From JACPHB01 sp964495505 (lineage in GTDB: Bacteria; Patescibacteriota; Minisyncoccia; UBA10092), in the NCBI GenBank assembly GCA_964495505.1, contig CAZBVM010000004.1:1-38206 (forward strand): a stretch of 38,206 nt of DNA, written 5' to 3'. This document shows positions 29,850 to 38,144 of this stretch, one piece after another. Under the pieces are notes generated by a model, which was not told the origin of the DNA, ran no database searches, and was given only the letters and a program-made list of their open reading frames with translations. How positions within the stretch are numbered: position 1 is the first letter of the stretch; every line of letters starts with the position of its first letter. The position numbers and the translations under genes are program-made.

Positions 29850-31211
29850 TTATAAATTATGCGGCTGATTGCGTATCAAAATCGGGGTTTTGCCGTTGGC
29901 GGAAGGATTTATTACCGCCACTTCTTCCAAATCGATTTGAAACTGACGCTTTAAAACTTCCTCCAATAAATTACTTAGCCGTTTCTTTTCTGCTTCAGCC
30001 AAAGTCATATTTGGAACATAACGAAATACTATCAACTTTTCACTTCGCAATTCAAATTGATATTTTTGAATCTCTTTGTAATAATTTTCATTGATGCGCC
30101 GCGCCAAATTAACAACGGCTACGCCTTTATCAGAGCCCGGAAATTTAATAATTTCCGATTCTCGGCCGTAAAGAGTAATGGTTTTTGATTTTCGGCCGCA
30201 GGAACACGATTCGGCGTTTATTATTGCCCTGTCTCCTATTCTAAACCTAATAAACGGCATGGCGAAATTTTCAAAAAAAGTTACGACTACGTTGCCTTCG
30301 CGCCCATCGGGAACAGTTACTCCATCGTCCGATACAACCTCAAAATAATTCATCCACGGCGCTAAATGCAACTTATGATATTCACATTCAACTCCCAAAA
30401 GCGAGCATTCCCGGCTGCCGTAAGTGGTAAAAATCGGGCATTTAAAAAATCGGGAAATATTATCGCGCCCCGACTCGCTTATGTGTTCGCCCCGGTACAT
30501 TAAGATTTTAAAAGTTATGTTTGGGGCCTCCCGTCTGGTTAAAAATAAAAATCTTTGTAAATCGCTTCCGCCGGCAATAAGCACTGCCGGTTTTAATTTC
30601 AAATAAGAATAAATGACTGACTCGCGGAATTTTTTGTCGTCCCATTTAAATCGTCGGCCAAAATTATCCAAATCCCGATGATTATCCAGACCCAATACCG
30701 CGATATGGTCGCGATGGGAAGCGCCGGCGTATCTTAATTCATGAAAAGTGTTTACTTCCCGCCGCAGATTATCGCGCAGGTCTTGAAAAAACTTCAGCGG
30801 CTCTCCGGTTGAACCGGAGGTAACTGCTTCTTTAAAGCGCCAACGAGGGATATTTTTAGCAATAAGTTCATCATTAGAAATTTTTTTAACTTCTGCTCTG
30901 GTAATCGGAGAAATTTTTCGCAACTGCGAAAAATTTTGAAATGTTTCGGGATTAAAATTGATTTCTTTAAAAGCTTCATGCCAATAAGAAATGTTTTCTT
31001 CGGCGTGAATTAAAATTTTTTTAAGTTTTATCAGTTGAATTTCTTTCCAGTCGTTTTCCGAAAAAAAATCAGATTGGCGTAAGGCCCAATCCTGTGTTAT
31101 TTTATCTGCCGATAAAAACAAATCAAATAAAAACTTATGATTTCCGCTTAATTCTATTGAAAGAGGCGCGGCGCAGATAATTTTTTTAGATAAATTTTTA
31201 GTAAGCGTCAT
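29850..31211 (-). CDS. PaaK/CapK-like adenylate-forming protein
   Basis: A 453-residue member of the phenylacetate-CoA ligase / CapK superfamily. It has the ATP loop VTSGSTGEPLKFFQD (about 129-143), FTTYGSRECSLLGVECEYHKLHLAP (adenine site), PFIRFRIGDRAI with the conserved R-x-G-D, and a CSCGRKSKTITLYGRESEII motif. The family activates carboxylic acids as adenylates; CapK-like relatives occur in capsule clusters with largely unknown roles. Its ATG overlaps the stop of the upstream methyltransferase (ATGA), so they are coupled. It is related to both halves of the 878-residue tandem protein. Confidence 0.8.
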   Translation of the reverse strand: MTLTKNLSKKIICAAPLSIELSGNHKFLFDLFLSADKITQDWALRQSDFFSENDWKEIQLIKLKKILIHAEENISYWHEAFKEINFNPETFQNFSQLRKISPITRAEVKKISNDELIAKNIPRWRFKEAVTSGSTGEPLKFFQDLRDNLRREVNTFHELRYAGASHRDHIAVLGLDNHRDLDNFGRRFKWDDKKFRESVIYSYLKLKPAVLIAGGSDLQRFLFLTRREAPNITFKILMYRGEHISESGRDNISRFFKCPIFTTYGSRECSLLGVECEYHKLHLAPWMNYFEVVSDDGVTVPDGREGNVVVTFFENFAMPFIRFRIGDRAIINAESCSCGRKSKTITLYGRESEIIKFPGSDKGVAVVNLARRINENYYKEIQKYQFELRSEKLIVFRYVPNMTLAEAEKKRLSNLLEEVLKRQFQIDLEEVAVINPSANGKTPILIRNQPHNL

Positions 31212-32062
31212 TTTTTTGCCAATTTCATAATGGGATAAAATTTAGCATCGTAATCCCTAGCCGATAACTCTTTTTTAAGAATAAAATTATTTTGAAGGAT
31301 AGCCAAAATTTCTTTCCTTGTCTGGCTGGTCCAATCGGCGCTTAATAAATTAAGCGATGCTTCTTTTAGAAATTCTCTATGTTGTGAATTATTTGTTTTA
31401 GCAGAAATTTCTAAAAGAAGATTTTTTGTCTTTTTCCTATTAATGCGGCATTTGCCGATATCGGCCGTAATATCATGAAGATGCGATACCATTTCATCCC
31501 TTATTAGTTGTTTTTTGTGCGGTTCACTATCAAGACGGGCCAAATATTTTTTTACAACTGCAAAGAAATTTTCATCGGCGCGCTTGTCGTCACGAATGCG
31601 GAAACGAGACACAAATATTCCATCTAGTTTTAAAACTTTTGCTATTTCGCTAACAAGAACTATTTGACTCGGCACCGAGATTACCCACCACATCATATCT
31701 CCCAAAACCAAATCAAAATGATTTTCCGGTAGCGACGCTTCTTCCCAACCAGATGTAATCCACTGTTCATTTTCCGCTTTGGCTGTTTTAGCAAGTAAAA
31801 GCATTTTCTTTAACATTGTTTCGCTCATATCTATCAAAATAGGACTGCCGCCTTCTTCGGCGACAAGATCGCGCAATTCCGGGGTAGAACCCAATATTAA
31901 AACATTGCCGGCGATTTTATTTCCGGCAAATTTTTTATAAATCGCAATGTCGCCAACCGACGGCCGCCAAGGAGAGCCGACGGAAAACCAGCGTTCGGCA
32001 TTTTTTTGCCAGATTTTCAACGCCTCTTCTTTAGTTCCATTAAAACCCTTGATTTCTTCCAT
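31208..32062 (-). CDS. Class I SAM-dependent methyltransferase
   Basis: A 284-residue methyltransferase-like protein. The SAM region is NVLILGSTPELRDLVAEEGGSPILIDMSETML (LGSTPE in place of the usual G-x-G-x-G), then WEEASLPENHFDLVLGDMMWWVIS (motif II/IV) and LKLDGIFVSRFRI. The C-terminal 100 residues are helical and of unknown role. The variant glycine motif occurs in related SAM enzymes and does not by itself imply loss of function. It overlaps the PaaK-like gene by 4 bases and is 7 bases after the second methyltransferase gene. The substrate is unknown. Confidence 0.68.
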   Translation of the reverse strand: MEEIKGFNGTKEEALKIWQKNAERWFSVGSPWRPSVGDIAIYKKFAGNKIAGNVLILGSTPELRDLVAEEGGSPILIDMSETMLKKMLLLAKTAKAENEQWITSGWEEASLPENHFDLVLGDMMWWVISVPSQIVLVSEIAKVLKLDGIFVSRFRIRDDKRADENFFAVVKKYLARLDSEPHKKQLIRDEMVSHLHDITADIGKCRINRKKTKNLLLEISAKTNNSQHREFLKEASLNLLSADWTSQTRKEILAILQNNFILKKELSARDYDAKFYPIMKLAKK

Positions 32063-32068
32063 AAATAA

Positions 32069-33061
32069 CTATTCGCAATGATAAATTAAAACATTCATGT
32101 TGGCCTGGCTGATATTTTTTATCTTCCAGCCGCTTTTAGTGATTATTTTTTCCCAAACTTCCCGCGGCTGGGGCATGCCCTGATTGGTTAACGGATGCCA
32201 TAATTCATACATCGCCGCGAAAAGTTTTCTTTCCATATTGGTTTCGGTTTTAAGTTTTTCAAAAGGCAAAGCGTCAAATTCAATGATAAAAAATTGAGAA
32301 TCGGGAAATCCGGTTTTTATTTTTGCTAAAAAATCAACGACAAATTCTTCTCCGTTTCTTAAAAATTCGTGAAGCATGGTGCTGGCAAGAAAATATTGAG
32401 ATTGTCCTTCGCGAATAAAAGATTGCCACTTTCTAAAATTCAACACATCCGACTCAACAATAACAATTCTGTCGCGCAAGCCGGCTTCTTCCACATTTTT
32501 TCTGGCCTCTCGCGCGATATCGGAATCAATATCAATACCCAAAGAAGTCCGCGAGCTATCGTGACGGCAATAATCAATAAGCGAATGCGCCCCTCCGCAG
32601 CCGAAATCAATCAACTGGCCGCTTTCTTCATTTTCCAAAGCGGCCAAGGCCAAACGAATAGCGTCTTCGGAAAATAAAACCGACGCCTTTTGCAGATAGT
32701 AACCGTCGCGGGACAGGTCGCGGCCGTATTGCTTTTCTTGTTTCAATATTTCTGCCAGATTATCAAAAACCGGTTTGTACGCTTCTAATACCCAAAGCGC
32801 TTTTGAAAAATTTTTATTTTTCAACCGCACATTGTCGCCTTCTTTCTCCAAAATGTCGGTTGTCGACCAAAGAAATTCTACGCATGTTTTGAGAAGACGT
32901 TCAGAAATATTCCCCGTTTTTGCGAATTCCCGCATATTGATATTATCTTGACGCGCAGCCGCGTCAAAAAATCCGATTTTTTCAAGAGCCAAGCAAACCT
33001 GAGTAAAAAAATATTGATAGGTTATAGAACGGTACCAAGAAACAGGCATGGATAGTTTCAT
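32069..33061 (-). CDS. O-methyltransferase-like protein with N-terminal winged helix
   Basis: A 330-residue protein laid out like natural-product O-methyltransferases. An N-terminal winged-helix dimerisation region (about 1-85, CLALEKIGFFDAAAR, ISERLLKTCVEFLWST) is followed by a SAM domain: LIDFGCGGAHSLIDYC (about 150), SLGIDIDSDIAREARKN and VESDVLNF. MLHEFLRNGEE and YELWHPLTNQGMPQPREVWEKII lie in the substrate region. Its ATG is adjacent to the -35 element of the divergent protease gene. It is the first gene after the protease cassette in the minus-strand operon. This fold in a CPR glycan-like cluster hints at small-molecule or tailored-sugar chemistry (inference). Confidence 0.72.
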   Translation of the reverse strand: MKLSMPVSWYRSITYQYFFTQVCLALEKIGFFDAAARQDNINMREFAKTGNISERLLKTCVEFLWSTTDILEKEGDNVRLKNKNFSKALWVLEAYKPVFDNLAEILKQEKQYGRDLSRDGYYLQKASVLFSEDAIRLALAALENEESGQLIDFGCGGAHSLIDYCRHDSSRTSLGIDIDSDIAREARKNVEEAGLRDRIVIVESDVLNFRKWQSFIREGQSQYFLASTMLHEFLRNGEEFVVDFLAKIKTGFPDSQFFIIEFDALPFEKLKTETNMERKLFAAMYELWHPLTNQGMPQPREVWEKIITKSGWKIKNISQANMNVLIYHCE

Positions 33062-33090
33062 TTGACAAACGTATTAAAAAATGATATAAT
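33062..33090 (+). promoter_or_regulatory. Consensus sigma70 promoter of the protease cassette
   Basis: TTGACA (33062-33067), exactly 17 bases, TATAAT (33085-33090): a full consensus match. The -35 begins one base beyond the divergent methyltransferase start codon. A GCGC-GTAA-GCGC stem (33131-33142) follows in the leader. Confidence 0.88.
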
Positions 33091-33144
33091 TAAGCTGCGA
33101 ACATTGACATCGCACCGAGATAAATAACAGGCGCGTAAGCGCAC

Positions 33145-33149
33145 GGAGG
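33145..33149 (+). promoter_or_regulatory. Strong Shine-Dalgarno site, protease gene
   Basis: GGAGG, five bases before the ATG at 33155. It settles the start and contrasts with the SD-less neighbours. Confidence 0.75.
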
Positions 33150-33154
33150 AAAAC

Positions 33155-33832
33155 ATGAACCACGTGATAATCGCCGTACTGGCACTGATTTTCACCGCAT
33201 TTTCTCTGGCGCCGGCGGCAGTAATTGCCGCAGACAATGCTGCGCCACAGAAGCTCACCGAGCTGTATAATAACACGGTATTTCCCCTTTGGGGAAGCGG
33301 GGGGAACACGGAACCACTCTGCGCAATTAGTTATCTTTCGGTTGAACGCTTGGATATTTTCAACGAAGAAGTAGAGCGTTCATACCTTGTATCAGCCGGC
33401 CATTGCGGCGGCGGAGCGCTTCGTAGAAGCGAGAGTTCCGAGTATGTAATTACGGTCCTCGGAACTATAGTTACCGGAATTCACGATGAGCTCATCGCCA
33501 GCGTTTTCGACTGGCGGCAGCGCATCACTTACTTTGGTCCGCCGCGTTCTCCGCGCTTGGGAGAAGTGGCTTACACCGCAAAAACACTCATGCGCCCCGA
33601 CGGCAAAACCGAGTTGCAACGGCTTGAGTTTGTCGGCCGGAATAAAGCCGCAAAATCGCTCCTGTTTCGCGGCGAGGTACCTGTCGTAAAGGGGATGTCT
33701 GGGTCACCGGTAGTTTCTGCTGATGGAGAATTTCTCGGGATCATCGTCCGGATACACCCCTCGGACAATTACCTCTACGAAGTAATCCCTGCGGAAACGG
33801 TGATAAGAACACTTGCATTCACGCGCGAATAA
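33155..33832 (+). CDS. Secreted trypsin-like serine protease (S1 family)
   Basis: A 225-residue exported protease-like protein. The signal peptide MNHVIIAVLALIFTAFSLAP ends near AVIAA-D (about residue 26). YLVSAGHCGGG places His83 in the S1 A-G-H-C motif, with C84 possibly bonded to C56. VFDWRQRI offers Asp119 as a likely second residue, and VVKGMSGSPVVSADGEFLGIIV gives Ser182 in G-x-S-G-S-P. The triad is therefore visible, although the Asp is less certain. The length suits a minimal S1 fold. The gene has its own consensus promoter, SD site and hairpin terminator, is markedly GC-richer than flanking genes, and stands against them in the middle of a minus-strand operon. Recent transfer is likely. 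Confidence 0.83.
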   Translation: MNHVIIAVLALIFTAFSLAPAAVIAADNAAPQKLTELYNNTVFPLWGSGGNTEPLCAISYLSVERLDIFNEEVERSYLVSAGHCGGGALRRSESSEYVITVLGTIVTGIHDELIASVFDWRQRITYFGPPRSPRLGEVAYTAKTLMRPDGKTELQRLEFVGRNKAAKSLLFRGEVPVVKGMSGSPVVSADGEFLGIIVRIHPSDNYLYEVIPAETVIRTLAFTRE

Positions 33833-33843
33833 TCGCGCGCGCG

Positions 33844-33876
33844 GACCCCCCGCCAGCTGGCGGGGGGTCTTACTTT
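33844..33876 (+). terminator. Palindromic terminator of the protease cassette
   Basis: GACCCCCCGCCAG and CTGGCGGGGGGTC form a perfect 26-bp palindrome (33844-33869), 11 bases after the protease stop, followed by a weak T-run (TTACTTT). It directly abuts the stop of the convergent PaaK-like gene. The stem is very strong, the U-tract is modest. Confidence 0.65.
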
Positions 33877-36506
33877 CCCGGTAAAGAATTAAACTGAATA
33901 AGCTTGCCGCGATTTGAACGATCAAGATGTGGGACACGTTCAATAATAAAATTAACAGAATCATCAATACTGAAACGAAGATCATCTATGATTTTCGTCT
34001 CTACAGCGTTGGAAATATCTGGCGCGACAACTTTTACGATGATTTCTCTGTCATTTTTTTGAATCACCGCAAATTGGCGAATAATTTCCGCGTATCGGCC
34101 AATCACGTTGTTGAATTCAAATTCATGAATTTTTCTTTTCGGCGACTCTAACACGGCGCTTGCCCGTCCGATGATTTTAATTTTCCGCAGAGAAACGCCG
34201 CAGGGACACGGATTTTCATCAATACAGCCAAGATCTCCAATGCGATAACGTATGAACGGCATAACTTCGTTCGCGAGTGAAGTAATTATTATTTCTCCAT
34301 ATCCACCGTCAGGGCCAGCAATCGGTTCTACTTCAACAATAAGACACTCTTCATTTATATGGAATCCGTCATGGAGCGCGCATTCCTGTCCGATAACGCC
34401 AAATTCCGCCGCGCCGTAAAAATTAAATACTTCTCCATGAAAAGTTTTTTCCAGAAAATGCCGCGAATTATTTGACAATTGTTCAGCAAAAGAAATAATC
34501 TTATCAAATTTCATTGAGATACCACTTTTAATGGACGCCTCGGCCAATTCTTGCAGCCCCGAGGAATAACCAATTAATATATCGCTGTTAAATTTTTTTA
34601 TTTCGTTAATAATTTTCTTTGGCTGATTCAATAAATCAAAAATGGATATATTTAAATCGCACGATATTCTGCGAAATAGTTCCGGATCGGCAATTAAAAT
34701 TTTTTTAGAATTAAAAGGAATGCCACACCATTTTAAAAATCTTTTAAAAATAGCTTGGCGCGCATGATCGTACTGCTTATCCAAAAAAAATTTAAATGGT
34801 TCGCGGGTTGAGCCAGAAGTAGAAACGGCAAAACGTCGGCTTTCATCAATATTCTTGGCTGTCAGATAACTAAAATCAAACTGCTTTAAATCGGTTTTAG
34901 AAACCGGTGGCACCAATTTAATATCATCTAATCTTTTGATGTCTTTTTGGTTAATACCGTGAGAATCAAGCCAAAAACGATAAAACGGCACAAATTGATA
35001 AGCGTGTTCAATTAACTTTTGAATCTTCTTTAATTGAAATTCTTGTAATTTCCGCGCAGATCGGAGTTGAGATTTATTAAAAAAATTATCGTCAATTTCT
35101 GATACGGCGTTGGACACAAACATTGCATCGTCGCCGATAAATGACCGCGGCATTGCGTTGGATACCAAAAGTTTTCTCTTTCCGTTTGGTAAAAGCGGAA
35201 TTTGAGAAACGCTATTTATACGCAACTTAAAATTATTTTCGGCTGAAACGTTCAGCAAACAAGAAAGATTTTCTTTCACCAAACCGAGAGTTTTCATATT
35301 ATCATTAGGATTGCCGTTCATTAATAATTTAATAGTCAATTCATTTATTGTCGGTTGCACCAATTGAAATGCTTTTACTATGCCGATAACGCTTAGCGGT
35401 TTGAAAAAATCTGAAACAGGAATCTTCCGACCGCTTGGCAGATAGATAAAATCGCAAGTTCGTCCGATTATAACGATTTTTTTGGTTTGCAATCCGCAAG
35501 AGCAATTGGCGGAAACGAACATACCCAAATCCCCTATGTCATAGCGGATAAACGGCATTGATCTGTTATAAAGGGATGTTATTAGAATATTACCCAATTC
35601 TCCTTCTTGGCACCCAGCGCCTTTGTCATTGATTATTTCTAAAAACAATCTGTCTTCGTTTACGTGAAAGCCGCCCCCTTTAACGCATTCAAAAGCGACG
35701 GGGCCAAATTCTCTGGTCGCGTAAACGTTAAATACGGGATTTTTAAATATGGATTGGAGGTAACTTCTTAAGGCGGGCGGCAATTGTTCGCTCCTTGAAA
35801 TTATGCCGTCAAATTTAAAGAAGAAAGAATGTTGGTTCATAAATTCCGCAAAAAGAAGCACATGGCTTACCGTTCCATAAAGAATATTCGGCTTATAATC
35901 CATAATTATTTTTTTGATAGTTTCGTAATTTTTTTCGTTAGATAAATCCTGCGGATTAAGATAATCCCCTTGAAATTCCGCCCAAGGAAAATCGCGGTAG
36001 CTTAATCGAAGTATCTTGGCGTCGGGCGGATAACCGTAATAATTGAGTATTTGACGCAAAGAAAACGCTCTTTTTGAAAATAAATCTTGGTCAATATAAA
36101 ATGACAGCGGCATGCCCGAAGAACCCGAAGTTATCATTTTATATGACTTTGGACGATCAACTGATAAAAAATTTTCAGGAAAATCCCGGATATTTTCTTT
36201 TTTCATTATTGGTAAAGACCGAAACCATTCATAACCATCGCGATTTTCTTGATTTCGCGGACCGATATTTTGTCGCTCTCTCCAAAAAGAAACATTATTT
36301 GAAGCGTAAAAAAAAATTTCTCTTAGGGCCTTTTCGTAAAATTCATCAACTTTTTTCGGTCTGCCTCGCTGAAAGATTATAAAAGACCACACCTCCAAGT
36401 ACTTGATTAAATCTTTAAAAATAATATTTTTTAAAAGAACTCGGGACAAAATAAAGTGGTTTTTCAGCAGTATTTTGGCTATAAAAAACTTAAAATTTTT
36501 TATCAT
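33870..36506 (-). CDS. Tandem double PaaK/CapK-like protein
   Basis: An 878-residue polypeptide with two complete PaaK-like modules. Module one (about 1-440) has ITSGSSGMPLSFYID (ATP loop, about 123), YATREFGPVAFECV, PFIRYDIGDLGMF, CSCGLQTKKIVIIGRTCDFI and a PNGKRKLLVS tail. Module two (about 470-878) has STSGSTREPFKFFLD (about 560; Gly replaced by Arg), YGAAEFGVIGQECALHDGFHINE, PFIRYRIGDLG, CPCGVSLRKIKIIGRASAV and a SNRGKL tail. No stop or frameshift separates them. The family adenylates carboxylic acids. The doubled form may process two substrates, or module two may be degenerate. It follows the GNAT gene by 11 bases and precedes the protease cassette. Confidence 0.75.
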   Translation of the reverse strand: MIKNFKFFIAKILLKNHFILSRVLLKNIIFKDLIKYLEVWSFIIFQRGRPKKVDEFYEKALREIFFYASNNVSFWRERQNIGPRNQENRDGYEWFRSLPIMKKENIRDFPENFLSVDRPKSYKMITSGSSGMPLSFYIDQDLFSKRAFSLRQILNYYGYPPDAKILRLSYRDFPWAEFQGDYLNPQDLSNEKNYETIKKIIMDYKPNILYGTVSHVLLFAEFMNQHSFFFKFDGIISRSEQLPPALRSYLQSIFKNPVFNVYATREFGPVAFECVKGGGFHVNEDRLFLEIINDKGAGCQEGELGNILITSLYNRSMPFIRYDIGDLGMFVSANCSCGLQTKKIVIIGRTCDFIYLPSGRKIPVSDFFKPLSVIGIVKAFQLVQPTINELTIKLLMNGNPNDNMKTLGLVKENLSCLLNVSAENNFKLRINSVSQIPLLPNGKRKLLVSNAMPRSFIGDDAMFVSNAVSEIDDNFFNKSQLRSARKLQEFQLKKIQKLIEHAYQFVPFYRFWLDSHGINQKDIKRLDDIKLVPPVSKTDLKQFDFSYLTAKNIDESRRFAVSTSGSTREPFKFFLDKQYDHARQAIFKRFLKWCGIPFNSKKILIADPELFRRISCDLNISIFDLLNQPKKIINEIKKFNSDILIGYSSGLQELAEASIKSGISMKFDKIISFAEQLSNNSRHFLEKTFHGEVFNFYGAAEFGVIGQECALHDGFHINEECLIVEVEPIAGPDGGYGEIIITSLANEVMPFIRYRIGDLGCIDENPCPCGVSLRKIKIIGRASAVLESPKRKIHEFEFNNVIGRYAEIIRQFAVIQKNDREIIVKVVAPDISNAVETKIIDDLRFSIDDSVNFIIERVPHLDRSNRGKLIQFNSLPGK

Positions 36507-36517
36507 CGCGTTATATT

Positions 36518-37393
36518 TTAAGTTGAGCGCTTCTTTTCAATTAAAGCGTATTTTGATTCAAAGAGATTATCGTTATAAAACGCTAAGCTGGTTGAGAATC
36601 CCAGTTTTTGCCAACTTTCTTTTTCAACTTCCCCGATGCAAACTTTTATTTTTTGAGGATGATAATTTCTCACTATAAAGTTAAGTAAAGATTCTGGTTT
36701 ACCCCAAAGCCGGAGAATATCTATGTGGCCACCGGAACTATCTCGCGCGTTTATTATGCAAACGGCGTTTATCTGTTCTCCCGTCTTTTCGATTAGCAAC
36801 CTGTTAGACAATACGAGTTCTTCAAGTATCATTTTAGAGAACGCCGTCGGATACCATATTAAGTCGTTTAAAAACATTTTATCATATTCTTTTTGCCCAA
36901 CTTTAACATTAACTATAAAATTTATTATTTCATTTAATTCTTCTTTTAAAGCTAAAGATACTGAGTCGGACTGATTATAATTTTCAAACGGCGTTTCTTT
37001 GGTTACCAAAAAATACTTATCGATAACCTGCCATCCTTCCTTTGAGATTATTTTTTCCATAGCCTCATTTTCAATTAAAAAAGCCGACCTTATAGACAAG
37101 CTTCTTTTAAGCGCGTATTCGGCAATATATTTAGACAATGCAAAGCCGACATCCTGTCCCGAAAAATCGGGATGCACTCGCAAACCGAAGGGGAAGGCAT
37201 GGGCCGGAGTAAACACTACTCCAACAAAACCGATTAACTTTTCGTCTTCTGAGACGGCAATAAAACCATTGAAATTCCTGGACGATAAAATGCTCGGCGA
37301 AATATGGTTATCATAAGAATATTTTTTGTTCAATAACTCGCAAAGTTGATACAGCAATTTTTTGTGGCTGTCTAAAAACGGTTTAATTATCAT
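36518..37393 (-). CDS. GNAT family N-acetyltransferase-like protein
   Basis: A 291-residue protein with at least one GNAT domain. EDEKLIGFVGVVFTP (strand 4) is followed by FPFGLRVHPDFSGQDVGFALSKYIAEYALKRS (about 70-102), where R-V-H-P-x-x-x-G-x-x-V-G-x-A-L is a variant of the acetyl-CoA loop Q/R-x-x-G-x-G/A; ENEAMEKIISKEGWQVIDKYF is typical of the following helix-strand. The second half (about 150-291) resembles a degenerate second copy (double-GNAT). It starts at ATG 37393; a GTG at 37411 is possible. It is the first gene of the minus-strand PaaK-containing series. The substrate may be an amine on the glycan or metabolite made by this cluster. Confidence 0.7.
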   Translation of the reverse strand: MIIKPFLDSHKKLLYQLCELLNKKYSYDNHISPSILSSRNFNGFIAVSEDEKLIGFVGVVFTPAHAFPFGLRVHPDFSGQDVGFALSKYIAEYALKRSLSIRSAFLIENEAMEKIISKEGWQVIDKYFLVTKETPFENYNQSDSVSLALKEELNEIINFIVNVKVGQKEYDKMFLNDLIWYPTAFSKMILEELVLSNRLLIEKTGEQINAVCIINARDSSGGHIDILRLWGKPESLLNFIVRNYHPQKIKVCIGEVEKESWQKLGFSTSLAFYNDNLFESKYALIEKKRST

Positions 37394-37427
37394 ATTTTTA
37401 TTATATATCACATATTTTAAAGATACG

Positions 37428-37461
37428 AAAAGGGAGCAGAAAAAATTTCCTGCTCCCTTTT
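37428..37461 (-). terminator. Terminator after the secreted-protein gene
   Basis: AAAAGGGAGCAG (37428-37439) and CTGCTCCCTTTT (37450-37461) form a 12-bp perfect stem with a 10-base loop and T-runs on both strands. It begins 16 bases past the stop at 37478. It could also stop plus-strand transcripts. Confidence 0.75.
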
Positions 37462-37477
37462 AAGTTTGTTTATTAGT

Positions 37478-37870
37478 TTATTTCATCCTGAAACAAGACG
37501 ATATGTTATTTCTCATTGTGCCGTAACTGACTCCGCCGACAATTTCGCCTTTCTCAATGGTAAGCGATACTGAGGCCCGCTGGAGGGGAATAATCAGGGT
37601 ATTTCCATCAAGCTTACCAGTGAATTTCTCGTACCCCACAAGCTGGCTTCCGAAAACCTGAACTTCTCCCTTGACTATATCATTTTCCACCGACTTAACA
37701 GTAATCCATGCAGTACCGCTAGCGCTGGAAAATAGCGGCGCTGACCAATCACATTTCCATTCGCCGGGACGCATCGCGATTTCGGAAGTTTCAGTATCAG
37801 CTAAAGCCGGCGAGAAAGAAAAAACCGCAAAAACAGAAAGGATAACAAAGAGCAGTCCGTTTCGTTTCAT
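37478..37870 (-). CDS. Small secreted protein, unknown function
   Basis: A 130-residue exported protein. The signal peptide MKRNGLLFVILSVFAVFSFSPALA is followed by a mature domain beginning about D25 (TETSEIAMRPGEWKCDWSAP). The body is beta-rich (TAWITVKSVENDIVKGEVQVFGSQ, LIIPLQRASVSLTIEKGEIVGG), with Cys near both ends. No family is recognised; the alternating strands resemble small beta-barrel binding proteins. The ATG at 37870 is fixed by a strong SD site. Translation is coupled to the zinc-ribbon gene, whose TGA overlaps the ATG by one base. It is GC-richer than the genes to its left. Confidence 0.68.
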   Translation of the reverse strand: MKRNGLLFVILSVFAVFSFSPALADTETSEIAMRPGEWKCDWSAPLFSSASGTAWITVKSVENDIVKGEVQVFGSQLVGYEKFTGKLDGNTLIIPLQRASVSLTIEKGEIVGGVSYGTMRNNISSCFRMK

Positions 37871-38061
37871 CACTTCCTCCTTGGTTTGGATTTTCGTTGC
37901 CGCGCTCTGCCTACCGCCTCTAAAATTACTTTTTGTTCCGGGGTGAGCATACCCGGATGAGTAAAAGGGTTTTCTCCGCAATTGCCGCACCGGCTTCCCC
38001 TGTCAGGGTTAGACGCGCCGCAGCGGAGACACACCAGCCCTTCGGGCTCCCATTGTGCCAT
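37870..38061 (-). CDS. Small zinc-ribbon protein
   Basis: A 63-residue protein with two Cys pairs, C11-x2-C14 (CLRCG) and C25-x2-C28 (CGNCG), forming a double-knuckle zinc ribbon. A MLTPEQKVILEAVGRARQR helix and a basic tail (KSKPRRK) that could touch nucleic acid follow. Such mini-ribbons are found in regulators and membrane protein tails; no family is assigned. An AGAGGGG site precedes the ATG. It is the first gene of a two-gene unit with the secreted protein, whose start overlaps its stop. Confidence 0.68.
   Translation of the reverse strand: MAQWEPEGLVCLRCGASNPDRGSRCGNCGENPFTHPGMLTPEQKVILEAVGRARQRKSKPRRK
37876..37882 (-). promoter_or_regulatory. Strong Shine-Dalgarno site, secreted-protein gene
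   Basis: AAGGAGG on the minus strand, five bases before the ATG at 37870 and inside the zinc-ribbon coding sequence. It defines this start over an upstream in-frame one at 37990. Confidence 0.8.
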
Positions 38062-38081
38062 CTAATTACCCCTCTTTCATT

Positions 38082-38106
38082 TAGTTAAAGACCTATAGTT
38101 AAAGAC
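38082..38106. repeat. Direct repeat between promoter and zinc-ribbon gene
   Basis: TAGTTAAAGAC occurs twice (38082-38092 and 38096-38106), 14 bases apart, immediately downstream of the candidate -10 element. The position suits a regulator-binding site; no regulator is known. Confidence 0.5.
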
Positions 38107-38115
38107 TTAATTCTT

Positions 38116-38144
38116 AATATAGCATATTTTTAAAAGTTTGTAAA
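38116..38144 (-). promoter_or_regulatory. Promoter of the zinc-ribbon/secreted-protein unit
   Basis: TTTACA (38139-38144), 17-base spacer, TATATT (38116-38121) on the minus strand, each one mismatch from sigma70 consensus, 54 bases upstream of the ATG at 38061. Confidence 0.6.

Noticed and set aside
37871..37990. Longer N terminus for the small secreted protein
   Set aside because: The in-frame extension lies inside the zinc-ribbon gene and lacks a ribosome site, whereas the ATG at 37870 has AAGGAGG and gives a proper signal peptide.
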